Shown here: piece after piece, positions 1 to 10,459 of the stretch
Layout of the letters: every line of letters begins with the position of its first letter
Numbering within the stretch: the stretch's first letter is position 1
Assembly (NCBI GenBank): GCA_021229015.1
Contig: CM037778.1
Coordinates: 18,173,214 to 18,237,213 of the forward strand
Direction: 5' to 3'
DNA length: 64,000 nucleotides
From: Solen grandis
Taxonomy: Eukaryota; Mollusca; Bivalvia; Adapedonta; Solenidae
The notes under the pieces: model-generated
The model's database searches: none
The model's input: only the letters and a program-made list of their open reading frames with translations
What the model was told of the DNA's origin: nothing
Made by a program: the position numbers and the translations under genes

Positions 1-205
1 CGTAAGCAATGTTTCATCATAATCTCCGTAATTTGAGGGTCGAAAATATTATGGGATTGGATTAGGAATTTGGAAGACACCTCAAACCTTATATTGTATT
101 TTAAATACCAGTGATTTGTAACATATTTACTCTAAAATGAAACTCTCATTTGTAAAATACTTAAATTTAACGTTTTCCCACAACGTCTGAATCTATTTTT
201 TCCAG

Positions 206-293
206 AAATTTCCAGATGGCGGTGTGTCAAATGTGGACGAACTTCTTTTTTCAAATTTCCTAGAATCACGAATTCCTTCAGTTTTTCCATATC
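206..293 (+). CDS. alpha-carbonic anhydrase, internal exon (first one visible)
   Basis: An 88-base exon, phase 0 at its start and phase 1 at its end. It follows a T-rich tract ending in CCAG and stops at a GTACGT donor. It encodes KFPDGGVSNVDELL..., which fits the alpha-CA stretch before the active-site threonine loop (in human CA II the run around KVVDVLDSI). Its last base C joins AA of the next exon to make a Gln codon, so the frame continues exactly. The enzyme interconverts CO2 and bicarbonate; in molluscs secreted forms serve biomineralisation. The exons with the three zinc-binding histidines must lie upstream of this window, so the gene is partial here. Family assignment is firm because of the next two exons; this exon alone would be weak. 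Confidence 0.72.
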
Positions 294-595
294 GTACGTG
301 TACCTTATATTTTAAACTTATTTTAGAAACAAGAAAGGCAAGCTTTCATTGTTAAATTCCATTGATGGCTTTTATGTAAGACCAAGTCAGGATCCTTGAC
401 TTAATATCAAAGAAAATAGAAGTTGTAGATTAAGTTCAACATTCACAGTGCATGTAAAAGGGAATTTGCCATATATTGGAAGTACTTTTTAGAATGTGTC
501 AGAAATAAACGTGATCGTTCATTGGCTCTAGATTAAACATTTAAGATAAAATAAGATTTTTTCAGCGAACTCTCCAGTACCTCTTTAATTCTGTG

Positions 596-811
596 CCTGG
601 ATAGCGTAGTGGTAACGCGACTCGCTTCTCACCAATACGTCCAAAGTTCGATTCTTGGTCACATACGTGAGAGAATACAGTGGTCGCCCGTCCAGACACG
701 TGGGTTTCCTCCCAAAATAATGACCACATACGCCGCCCCCAAAGCCAATGAGAGTTTGCTAGTTGTGATAACTTGGTTCCTATCGATGAAAAGTAAATAA
801 AGCTTTAACTT
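596..811 (+). mobile_element. tRNA-derived SINE with target-site duplication
   Basis: The head contains pol III-like boxes: A-box TAGCGTAGTGG and B-box AGTTCGATTC, about 35 bases apart. A conserved-looking core follows (GACACGTGGGTTTCCTCC), of the kind shared among mollusc SINEs. It is bracketed by TTTAATTCTGTG (584-595) and TTTAACTCTGTG (812-823), a 12-base target-site duplication with one mismatch, which fixes both ends. It lies in sense orientation within a carbonic anhydrase intron. The 63-codon open frame inside it is incidental. Confidence 0.85.
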
Positions 812-1289
812 TTTAACTCTGTGACGCCATTTAACTTGCCGGATTCCGTAGAAACTAATGTATCGTGGGTCAAATTAGTAGAAAGACGTAAGATGACCAT
901 TTGTGTCAAAGAAATTACATATTTTCCACTGAAGATACTTTTATCACGCGACAAAATAGATTCTGGCCTTGTGTTTTCTACAGTCTAAGGGATTCTGGGT
1001 TTATATTTGGTATTAATGACTTACATATTGAGTTTAAGTTTCGTTCCCTGGTGCATGTTTTTTATTCAATTAAGAGTTATACCCTTGAACTTAGAAAATA
1101 AAATACGACAGGCGTACGAACTAATCTAGTGTTGGGTAAAATTCCTTTGTTTGCTGTTGCAATACAAATCTGCATAGATCGAATTCATTTTAGAATTCTT
1201 TATTAATGACCACCTAAGGATCATAGTTTTTGTTTCTGTTCAGTGGTTTCAGAAAACTGCTGGCGACAAAAACACGAAGGTGGACACAA

Positions 1290-1342
1290 GATGATCATAA
1301 TAGTTCACCTTGAGCACGAGTTGTGCTCTGGTGAGCTAAAAA
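1290..1342 (+). repeat. terminal fragment of the GCTCACCTGAG repeat family
   Basis: GATCATAATAGTTCACC...GTGCTCTGGTGAGCTAAAAA matches the right ends of the elements at 53505-53888 and 55042-56343. Only the end remains. Confidence 0.5.
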
Positions 1343-1633
1343 CGTATACTGTTTCTCTGAATTCATGTATCTTTTGCGATTTATTTTATTTCTTCTTTTT
1401 GTTGCATTTTAGACAGTAGACCATTAACATTCCCCAATTCAAGAGAAATATTAGGCCAAACCTCAAAGGGCATTGGGCATATCCCTTAAGTTCACTTCTG
1501 ATGGTGGAATAATGCCCGCCGACTTCATCCTGCTAGTTTATCTTTTATTGTTAATATCATTAAAATGCATGCTACTTCATATGCTGATTCAAATTTACAT
1601 TTGCAAACATGAGCATTAAAATATATTTTTCAG

Positions 1634-1785
1634 AACAAAACATCACTACGGATGTAGATATATCGATGTTCTTTAATCGAAACTGCGATTACTATACCTA
1701 TTATGGAAGCACAACCACGCCACCGTGTCATGAATCCGTTCGATGGTTAATTCTACGGGAGCCCATTAGTGTGACCGAGCGTGCT
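1634..1785 (+). CDS. alpha-carbonic anhydrase, active-site threonine exon
   Basis: A 152-base exon between a TTTTTCAG acceptor and a GTAGGT donor; it ends in phase 0. It encodes DVDISMFF...[21 protein letters not shown] then LREPISV. The [11 protein letters not shown] block is the alpha-CA signature around Thr199/Thr200 (human CA II numbering), which orient the zinc-bound hydroxide, and LREPISV corresponds to LKEPISV in CA II. PPC rather than PPL is usual in secreted forms, where that cysteine pairs with one near the N-terminus. In-frame reading past the donor hits TAA after two codons, which supports splicing at 1785. Confidence 0.95.
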
Positions 1786-2090
1786 GTAGGTTAACATTGA
1801 CGTTTTTTCAGAAATATTTTTTTTCTGTAAGCTGAAATATATTTTTTAATTGTCACTTTTTCACTTTCAGCATTTAGCATCAGTAATTAAGCATTTTTAT
1901 TTTAGTTTCCTAAGGAGAGCAATAATTATCGTATTTAAATAACAATTCAAAATGTGTATATATGCTGATTTGTACACCCATTAAACATATAAATAGTCAA
2001 GGTTAAACATTATGAACTCTCTTAAAATACTGCTTGTTTTATAAAATTCCTAAGTTTTTCATCAAATGTCTAAATGTCTGACACTTACAG
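1786..2090 (+). other. carbonic anhydrase intron
   Basis: Short AT-rich intron, GTAGGT donor to ACTTACAG acceptor. Nothing else seen. Confidence 0.85.
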
Positions 2091-2444
2091 TGGTTCCAGC
2101 TGACAGGCCTCACCTCACGTGGAGAATTCAACTTCCGGTATGGTAATTATCGAACTACACAGCGTCTGAACAACAGAGTTGTGGAAGCTAATTTCCCGTG
2201 CCCGGTAAATGTCCGGCAGCCAAAGAAAAAGAAAAACGAAAATGCAAAAATGATGACGAATAGTCCGAAATGGATGCAAGTAAGTCCTGTACAGAGGATG
2301 TTGCAGGTGCCATTACGGAAGCACTGGGCTTCAAAATACCAAAAAAGTCATATCCGAGGTATAACAAAGTTCAACAAATACGCCTACCAGAAGAGCGTAC
2401 CTCCACCAGTACCAAATAACTGGGCTTTTATCTTACTGAGATAA
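2091..2444 (+). CDS. alpha-carbonic anhydrase, C-terminal exon with basic tail
   Basis: It starts in phase 0 after ACTTACAG and reads WFQLTGLTSRGEFNFRYGNY then RTTQRLNNRVVEANFP. The NYRTTQRLNNRVVEANF run aligns with the CA II end NWRPAQPLKNRQIKASF, so the catalytic domain finishes near base 2198. The frame then stays open for 81 more codons to TAA at 2442. This tail is strongly basic (17 Lys/Arg against one acidic residue), with a KKKK run and a VPPPVP segment near the end. Animal alpha-CAs often end near the ANF block or continue into an anchor; I do not recognise this tail. A perfect donor, CAA|GTAAGT, lies in frame at 2280, so the exon may instead end at 2279 and splice to a distant exon. 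The readthrough end is inferred from the open frame only. Confidence 0.82.
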   Translation, partial: WFQLTGLTSRGEFNFRYGNYRTTQRLNNRVVEANFPCPVNVRQPKKKKNENAKMMTNSPKWMQVSPVQRMLQVPLRKHWASKYQKSHIRGITKFNKYAYQKSVPPPVPNNWAFILLR

Positions 2445-2843
2445 TTATCATAAGTATACCCATAGCTACCATATATACGTGTTTATACCCGGTCACTTGT
2501 AATCTGGGGTGTTGGAACATTATAGTTATATAGAGAGGATATATTCAGATATTTAGTCATAACACAACTATTGCTACACAATGGAATAAATGAACGCATA
2601 TATTTTAGTATTTTGTTTCATATTAGCAGATTTAAAAAGGGATATTTTAAAGAAATGAGCCGGACAAAAGGGTTAACAAGAAATGAAAATAAATACCATC
2701 CGATATGTAAAATAAATGCGAAAGTCTTTACCGATGAATTTAACACGCCAAAATTACAGATTTGAAAACAAAGAATTTGTGTAATGATACTGCATAAGTT
2801 ACCAAAGATAGACCCCAGGTTTTTGACACTAAGTTGTAACTTC

Positions 2844-2849
2844 AATAAA
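2844..2849 (+). promoter_or_regulatory. candidate polyadenylation signal AATAAA
   Basis: Canonical AATAAA about 400 bases beyond the carbonic anhydrase stop. Another AATAAA lies at 2585-2590. Either could end the transcript; no RNA evidence is available. Confidence 0.4.
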
Positions 2850-3116
2850 TGTCTGTTAGGCTATATACTACATGCTTTTTATTAGGTATGTAGGGCCTAT
2901 ATAGACATATTAATGTGTCAAGTACCTGTTAGATAGACAGTTCATTGTGTTCTTTAACCAGCTGCATTATATAGGTCTTTTTCTATTTGTTTCAAAATGA
3001 TGTTAAATTCTGCTAACCTAGTTTTGTTTTGAGTTTCTGAGTAAGTAATTTATGTTGATTTTACCTGAAAGGCTTAAGAAAGTTCAGAAATTGCGTTCTG
3101 ATTAACTTGGTGATAG

Positions 3117-3298
3117 ACCATTTCACTCCGAAATGAGACGTAAACCCACGTAAATCATCGAGCAATTCCCGAACAACAATTCTACATGCTGGTGTAGTTC
3201 AATGGGAAATGAAAATTTGTATTTTCACCGGTCCGTGATTGGTCAATTTAAATCAGCGAATTATACCGGGAATTGTCGATCCTTTCGTGAAATGGTTC
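3117..3298. mobile_element. MITE-like repeat, copy 1
   Basis: It begins GACCATTTCACTCCG and ends CGTGAAATGGTTC, giving an inverted ACCATTTCAC terminus of about 10 bases. The interior (ATCGAGCAATTCCC, GATTGGTCAATTTAAATCAG, GCGAATTATA) recurs at 7820-7990 and, inverted, at 32795-32908. About 180 bases with no coding capacity, which fits a non-autonomous DNA element. Superfamily not known. Confidence 0.6.
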
Positions 3299-3818
3299 AT
3301 ATTTATAAGTTTTATAGTCAGACAATCGAATAAAGAAAAGTGTTCAAATTTACTGCCATTATTTATTTTCAAGTATATGTATGTGCTTCTTTTTGTAAGT
3401 ATTTGTGATATTTTGTTGTTACATTTAATGTAGATGTACAATGTACTTTTTTGTAATTATCGTTGTAGAATAGTCCTCGAAAGGTGACATTTTGAAAAAA
3501 CGCAATCTGTACGAAAACTGTCCCAACTTTAGGATTTCACAAGTTCTAATGTAGACTGTTTTGTGACTTTAAGATATACTTAATCCCGTTGCCAATGGCA
3601 ACCTAAAATTATTTGTCACTGTTGAAGCAGTGCGACCTTATTTTAATTTTGAATATACATGTTGCTTGAATGATCCTGCTGTAACAATCTGCAAATAAAC
3701 CTTTTTTGCAATGTTTAGTCCTAATGGTGGTAACATTTGAAATTCAGATGAATAAGTATTATCAAATCCAGATAATTTTATATCAAACCTGATATACATG
3801 TATATGTAAATGTAATAA

Positions 3819-4005
3819 CCATGTGATTACCATGAAATAGCCATGTGATTACCATGAAATAACCACGAAATAGCCAATGTGATTACCATGAAATAGCCAT
3901 GTGATTACCATGAAATTACCATGACATAGCCATGTGATTACCATGAAATAGCCATGTGATTACCATGAAATAGCCATGTGATTACTATGTAATATCCATG
4001 TAATG
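3819..4005 (+). repeat. 22-bp minisatellite
   Basis: About eight imperfect copies of CCATGTGATTACCATGAAAT plus AG. Some units are shortened (CCATGAAATTA, CCATGACATAG), and the last ones decay into CCATGTAAT. Confidence 0.9.
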
Positions 4006-4574
4006 AAATACGTGCAATACTGGAAGTTGTTTCAAACTCAAACTGACATATTTCTGAATCAAACATGTTTACTTATTTTCATTTTTACGATGTTTTATTG
4101 GTATAACTTTGTTTTTAAGCTTTGAAATAATGTTGACAAATCGAATAATGCTATTGATATCAAACATACTCCGTATATGTTATTACAAAGTAAATAAACA
4201 TATCTGTTATATGACGCACATCATCCTGATTTAATTTCAGCAAACATAAAAAATATAAATATTGTGTAACTTTGTACGGAATAAAGAATTTAATCAAGAA
4301 TAGTATTCCAGTTTCATTTCATAAAAGCCACAAAAATCATTTATCATTTATACGAAGAACATATGAGTTGGTATAGACATCCATACAAATATATCCCCGC
4401 AGGTATCATTTCACAAGTTCTTATTACATCATTATTTTCCTCGAGGGCAACAGCTTATTGTTCTCCTGGTTTTACTTCAAGATTTTTCCTCTGGAAAAAT
4501 GTGTCCCCGTGGAAACGTATACGACTGAGATACGGTCGTGTCATAATGACATATACGTAATATGAAGACTCAAC

Positions 4575-4745
4575 TGGAAAGGTAACTAGAGATGGTTTAT
4601 TCCAGAACTGACTTGGTGTTTCATGCCACATGTCTACTGCGTGATACTACAGTGTGGTAGCACTTTATCTCTCTCAAGTAGACATCGTCTCCAAATGACT
4701 GAAATATTGTCGATGGACCGTTAATCCCAATAAACAAATAAACAC
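4575..4745 (+). mobile_element. SINE-like repeat family B, copy 1
   Basis: It shares with 36683-36822 the ordered blocks GTGTGGTAGCACTTT, CTCTCAAG, ATGACTGAAATATTGT and a tail near AACCC-AATAAACAAATAAAC. The A-rich tail and dispersed copies fit a SINE 3' part. I see no clear tRNA head. Confidence 0.5.
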
Positions 4746-4790
4746 GGACTCAACATACGGACTCTTGATTGAAATATTTGATTGGTTGAC

Positions 4791-5038
4791 TGACTCGTTC
4801 CCTCGAGATAATTAACTCGTTCCCTCGATTAATATCTCGTTCCCTCGAGATAATAAGTCGTTCTTTCGAGATAACTAACTTGTTCCCACGACTTATTATC
4901 TCGTTTCCACGACTTATTATCTCGTTCCTTCGAGATAATAAGTCGTTCCCTCGAGATAATTAACTCGTTCCCTCGACTTATTATCTCGTCCCTCTACTTA
5001 AAAAAGAGTAGTGCATGTCACCTCTATGCCACCGTAAC
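4791..5038. repeat. palindromic TTCCCTCGAGATAA array
   Basis: About ten alternating direct and inverted units built on CTCGTTCCCTCGAGATAATA with spacer words AAGTCG and TTAACTCG, so the block folds on itself many times. It ends with GTAGTGCATGTCACC and TATGCCACCGTAAC. The same terminal words follow a degraded copy at 42610-42710, so the array and its tail move or spread as one unit. Confidence 0.8.
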
Positions 5039-5336
5039 TAAAGGCATATTGCGACCTCAGATCTAAACCGAGCCCTACACTCAAAACAATCGCCCGAAAA
5101 CTTGCTCATCATATAGTAGAACATTAGATATGTTGCCGATTTATCATTTTAACAATCATCGAAGCAAATGTATTTTTTTTCTTTTTACAGAATATCATAT
5201 CTAAGTAGTTTATATGTAATCGCATATACTATATAAATCGACACATAACATACACGTACATAGTACACTGTGTAAGTAATCGGAAGAGACACAGAAAGAA
5301 AGAGAAAAAAATTTATTTTCTGGGTCTGATTAGGCA

Positions 5337-5379
<43 letters not shown>
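5337..5379 (+). repeat. (TC)n microsatellite
   Basis: About 20 uninterrupted TC dinucleotides. Confidence 0.98.
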
Positions 5380-5383
<4 letters not shown>

Positions 5384-5759
5384 CGAATTGCATTACATGA
5401 TGTAAAAGATAATAAATAGGCGCAAATGTCGCTAATATCTAGAAGAAAAACAAGGATTCCAGTGAGCTCGTAACTATATATATATTAAGAATATGTAATT
5501 TTATCCAAGCCGGGCTCAGGGTTATATAAGTGGCTTACCGTCGTAGGCCACAGCGGCGCACCTTTGATGTTGGTAGTGTGAGCACGCGATTCAGGTTACC
5601 GCTCAAAACAAACATATTTTCATATAACCTAGGCAAAATACGAAAATATGTACAATGTAATATACAAAGGACCAGCGTGCGTCCAACGATAAGCCACTTA
5701 TAGTTCTTAGAATCACAAAATCAAAGAAACATACTGAAAGTATGATAGACAGTGCAGCA

Positions 5760-5927
5760 ACGTTAAATGTCGTACCAACGCCAAATGGCTTTCGGCACCA
5801 AGCTGGGCATTGCGGTTAAACAACAACAACAACATGGTAAGAAATCATTAAAACTTCATTGTCTGTAGCAACGTTAAATGCCACACCAAAGCTAAATGTC
5901 GCACCAACGTTAAATGTCGCACCATAG
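5760..5927 (+). repeat. ~18-bp minisatellite broken by a SINE-like tail
   Basis: Several copies of CAACGTTAAATGTCGCAC lie on both sides of GGGCATTGCGGTTAAA followed by (CAA)5, which looks like the 3' tail of a SINE inserted in or beside the array. Confidence 0.55.
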
Positions 5928-6693
5928 ACTAGTGTCCATAATATAATTATAAAATACACTAAAATTCTAAAAGTCTTATTCGATATTCGTGTAACGCTAA
6001 TTATTGATTTGTAATAGGTGTGTAAACATATATGCAACTAGCCACTAGCTATTAATTGACGATAACAGCTGTCGTCATACGCACTTTTATTATCGAGGCA
6101 ATATCCTACATAGAAGGAAGTGAGATGAAATCTAGTTTAAACAAGAAATATATACTCAAGGGGAAAAGGAACGCAGGGTAAACTTTTATGTCAGTTTTAG
6201 ATAGGAAGTATTCGACGATATTACAGTTTAAATTATTTTGATAATGATTTTTTTTCAAACAAAATAAATGATTTAGAATGAGATGGTGTCTATTGCAAGG
6301 TTAGGGGGTTAAAACTTGAGTCTGGCTACTACAGATTCTAGTTACCCTGCGTTTCTTTTTCCTTTGAGTATATTTTAAATAAAACTTTGTTTGGCTTTAA
6401 TGTAACGGTTACATGGTGTAAAATTATTGTTATATTTGTGAAGTGTTTCATTCTAAACAGACGAAATAAGCAAAGACAATAAAAGTATTGATGGAAACAT
6501 CGCCTTTTTAAGAAAGGAAGGATATAAATATGTACAAAACTGCATTTTATTCAAAAGATAAAACATAAAATGAAACAAAAATTCATAAAACAATTACACT
6601 CGTAACCGGTCTACCCAAAGACCTATTAAACATGAACAGAACAGAACCTACATTTTATTTAGACTTAAGCTAGAACAGCTTATTGTCATATAC
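5928..6693. other. intergenic, nothing recognised
   Basis: AT-rich single-copy-looking DNA. One weak inverted pair was seen: AACTTGAGTCTGG...CCTGCGTTTCTTTTTCCTTTGAGTATA near 6320-6375 against ATATACTCAAGGGGAAAAGG...CGCAGGGTA at 6150-6180, suggesting the ends of a ~220 bp TIR element. No coding seen. Confidence 0.5.
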
Positions 6694-6777
6694 ACAAAAT
6701 ATACATATATATGCAAACATGACGTGTACATATATACAAAATATACATATATATGCAAACATGACGTGTACATATAC
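6694..6777 (+). repeat. 42-bp tandem duplication
   Basis: Two adjacent, nearly identical copies of a 42-base unit containing ATATATGCAAACATGACGTG; the second starts at 6736. Confidence 0.95.
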
Positions 6778-7701
6778 AAGAAAAAAAAGTAAATATCTAA
6801 TTACAATGCATGTATTAATATCGTTGGAATGCCTCACAAATAACTACATAAATGTATAATAATATTAATTATGATTTAATAACATTAATTATGATTTGCA
6901 TATTATCATTCATATTATATTTTTCCTTTTTCCAAAAGATTTTATACAAAATTTTGACCCAGTTATGTCATAAATATGTAGACATTCATGTCATGACCGA
7001 GAGTCATGGTTACAAAGACAAGAAATCGTTCGAAAAGGCAGGTAAAATATGCACATATTGTCGAAACGAAACCTGTTGAAAATGTTGCAATAAAAAGACA
7101 ACTGCGTCTTACCATTTGATAAAAATAATCGTTTAATTGAAAAATAATTTTCTGTTTCAAATGTGACTTTGTCTCATAACGTGAATCTGTATTTGGTAAC
7201 TTATATTTAGCAAAAATCATGAATATTGATACAGTTTGAGAGTGAAAATGCTGAGCACAGAAATTTCAACTGCGCCGTGCCTGTCAAATGTCTCGCAATT
7301 TCTTCTCCACTTCGATTTTTCAGTTCGCTATAACTTTTCTTTTTCAAAATAGAGTTTCAAGTTGCATATACCATATGAAGCGGAAACATAAATGTATCCC
7401 GTTATCATGCATTTTCTACCGAAACAGTAATGAACAAATACATATCTTGCTTTTCAATATGGCGGCTTTTGTTTACAAAATAAATGGTACGACGCATTTC
7501 TGATTCCCAGCCCTGCTATAAGGACAGAGATGGTAAAGCGATATATATGATATACTCTAATATATATATTATATCATCAGAGATGTGAATACCCAGGTGT
7601 TAATGTAGCTTCGTGATATCATTATATGCCACATTGCCCGATATATTTATAGCAATCGGTCCGAAGAAGTGCTGCTGTTTTATTTATCTTGATATTAATT
7701 A

Positions 7702-7702
<1 letters not shown>
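6778..7702. other. intergenic, nothing recognised
   Basis: AT-rich, with an AT palindromic tract near 7540-7580. The short open frames here have no recognisable domain and normal AT-rich noise composition. Confidence 0.5.

Positions 7703-7732
<30 letters not shown>
7703..7732 (+). repeat. (TCA)n microsatellite
   Basis: About ten uninterrupted TCA units. Confidence 0.97.
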
Positions 7733-7735
<3 letters not shown>

Positions 7736-7819
7736 TTGTAATTTAAAAAATCTCATATAAATGAAACTTTAAACAATCACTGACTGCCTGCCGCAAAAGG
7801 TCATCATGTCCATCTATAT

Positions 7820-7990
7820 AGACCACTTTACTCCGACCTATGTAAATCAACGAGCAAATCTTCATGCTGGTGTACAATTCTACACATTGTTCAGTAGGAA
7901 ATAAACATGCATTTGAGAAATACCCCCTGTCACTGATTGGTCAATTTAAATCAGCGAATTATAACGGGTATTCACTATTGTTAGTCCTCA
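7820..7990. mobile_element. MITE-like repeat, copy 2
   Basis: Same order of blocks as 3117-3298: AGACCACTTTACTCCG, AACGAGCAAATCTTCATGCTGG, then GATTGGTCAATTTAAATCAG and GCGAATTATAACGGG. The right terminus is not clear, so the end is approximate. Confidence 0.6.
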
Positions 7991-10037
7991 GGTGAAAATC
8001 AAATTGTTATGGATATCAATTTATTGCGTGACCGGGTACCGTGTTCTCGTAACTGTTCTTTAGTACATAATTATTATGCTCATTAGTTTCAATTGGGGAT
8101 TTCAAAAGTATGATACGCACACTTGAGTTTGATATCGTATTTTTGAAAACAGGGGACCATGGGAAATGCTTTATAAAAATGGGTCACGTGACGTGATTTT
8201 TAATGCAAATAATATCATGTTTGTTCAGATATATTACATTGGATCATCATGACATGTAACAAGAAACATATATATGTATATTTTAACATGTTTTAAACAG
8301 ATGTCGGCCGGACACCTAGCCGATCTACTGTATACTGTCTAGTCGTCTGGAACTTGACATCTTGTCGTGTAGGTGTCCAATTCCGGAGTAACGTAATGGA
8401 AGTGACTGACTGATAACTTGTTTAATTAGGAACGTAATGGAAGTTAGCCACGACTGAAGTTATATATTGAGGTGCGCATGTGCACGCACCCTTTCCAAGT
8501 TTGGGGAGGGTTTTAGGGTTGGGTTACTTAGGTTTATGTAAGATAAGTAAGGTTACGGCAAGGATAAGCGGCTATAAGACTTTTTCCTGGCTTTGGGGTA
8601 TATGCAATCAAAAACCCAACGGGGTAACAGGACGACTGTCTGTAACTTAAGGAAAAACTATTTTTGATTTGTCAAATGACAAACATATTCTACGCAACCG
8701 AGGCAATCCACGCCTCAGTTGACAAATTTAAATTAAATAAATTTAGTCAAACAGTTATGGGGTAGATGACATAAGTTGCATGTTTATATTTTTGGCAGTA
8801 CTAAATCTCCGTAGATCTAGCCTATCTAGGCCAATTAAGTAGTGCTTTTGCATTGCATTTCAAATTTTGTAAGATTCGATCTCATTATCGTAAAACGAAA
8901 CAATTACAGATAAAATACAGTAAATACCAACGTATTTTGATAATGCGCAATAAAAAAAGCATTTTTGGAAATATTAAATTAGGGTCGGATAATTTTAAAA
9001 GTGTAATTTTGACAGTGAATTCATGTCCTCCATAGATACATGTATATTGACTGTATGTTGATTGTTGATGACATCATTATTATATCTGTTGCTTTTTTTT
9101 TTTGCTTCTTATGATATCAATAATGTAAGAAAGTAATTGTTTATGATATAATCATTAAAAATACAAACAATACGATTTATATTAGTAAAACAGATTTCGA
9201 AACTAAAAGTCGGTGAGTAAACTGCTAGCTTTACATGTATATGAAAAGGTCGTAGGGTCATGTCTTCATCATAGGAGATATTTCTGTGATTTCATGTGAA
9301 ACAAAAATACAATTTGAGGACACTGTCATTGCTTGTTTTACGTTAATTAGACCTTTTCCAACTGCAAAGAAGAGTGCTTAAGTGGTAAGTGTTTGAATGA
9401 AGTAAATATATATGTTGTATGCTAAATTATCAGCTGTTTGTTTTTCTAAATTTTCCTATCTGGGATGACCCAATTTAAAATGACGTAATCTCAATCAGCT
9501 GTTTATTTTGGTTCGAGTTTTTCAACAAAATAAGAATTATTGTCTCGCATGCCGACAGAAAGATCTTTAGGAGAAAGTAATATGTCATCATACTCAAATA
9601 CTATTTGCGCAAACTTCAGAGCAATATATATTTTGGTTATATATGAACTAAGTTTGCTGTAAATAACGCTAATGCTTGTATTTCTGTTATCTCTCTTCAC
9701 TTCTTAAGATTTTTATAACAGCCAGTGATATATTTATTGTGTTGATGCATATATATCATCATAGCATTAAGGTCAAGACTATCATTTATGGTAGAATACA
9801 ACCAAATTTAGTTGGTAGCAGAACGGGTAGGGGTGTAATTAACTATTTTTTGTTTCATAAAGTAACACCAGTCTGAGCTTTATGTATGGGTACTGAATAC
9901 TGTGATATTTTGTGCAACAATAGATAGAATGTCCTATTAGAGTCGGGTCATAACCTCATTAGGTGTGAAATTGCCCTTACTCTATGAATGGAATCAGGGT
10001 CATGACATCGCGTAACTCCATAAGTAAAAGTGTAATG
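7991..10037. other. intergenic; one small inverted repeat
   Basis: No coding recognised. Near 8303-8388, GGCCGGACACCTA faces TAGGTGTCC-AATT-CCGG across about 50 bases. ACGTAATGGAAGT then occurs twice, at about 8391 and 8431. The rest is AT-rich and featureless by eye. Confidence 0.5.
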
Positions 10038-10459
10038 TTGTTTGCATTCAGCTCAGGTGTATTGTGCATGGTGCTGTGGTTTTTGACAGAACCTTTAAGG
10101 TCCAACATTCAGACTTTGGTTCTCACGGACTTTTTCTATCAGGGTTGCACTCCGTTAGCAACTCTAGACAGGTGTACTTACACAAATTGACAGGAAATTG
10201 CAACTGGGATCCGGGTGCGCTACCCTAGCTTGTTTCGAATAGACCCAAGGTTTTTAGTGTGCCTGGTGTATATAACACTGATACACACGAAACCACTTAA
10301 TGGCTTAACCACTGTCTGGATGAACCAGCTCTAGGCATCTAGTTAGGCAGGGAACACTGTAAAATATCCCAGAAAATTTCCAAGGTTCTATCGGGATTTG
10401 AACCCATGACCCTAGGATTAGCAGTCCAGTGCGTTACCATTGAACAACCACTTTGCCTT
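10038..10459 (-). mobile_element. tRNA-derived SINE, full length, with target-site duplication
   Basis: Flanked by AGTAAAAGTGTAATG (10023-10037) and AGTAAAAGCGTAATG (10460-10474), a 15-base duplication with one mismatch. The tRNA-like head is at the right end: read on the minus strand it runs GGTTGTTCAATGGTAACGCA, then CTGGACTGCTAATCC, then B-box GGGTTCAAATCC. At 422 bases it is long for a SINE. It differs from the other SINE families in the window. The head is not an intact tRNA gene: the acceptor stem cannot be paired convincingly. Confidence 0.82.

Larger units (their letters stand above)
294..1633 (+). other. carbonic anhydrase intron with SINE and repeat fragment
   Basis: Intron with a GTACGT donor and a TTTTTCAG acceptor. 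It holds a complete SINE at 596-811 and, near 1290-1342, the end of a dispersed repeat that terminates in GGTGAGCTAAAAA. I see no further coding in it. Confidence 0.7.

Noticed and set aside
2571..2765. Further carbonic anhydrase exon after the TTAGCAG acceptor at about 2629
   Set aside because: Joining it in phase to the 2279 donor meets a stop after one codon.
3819..4005. CRISPR-like array
   Set aside because: Units are directly adjacent without unique spacers: a minisatellite in an animal genome.
10385..10459. tRNA gene (anticodon GCT-like) on the minus strand
   Set aside because: It sits at the head of a SINE bounded by a target-site duplication; no clean acceptor stem, so a SINE head rather than a tRNA gene.
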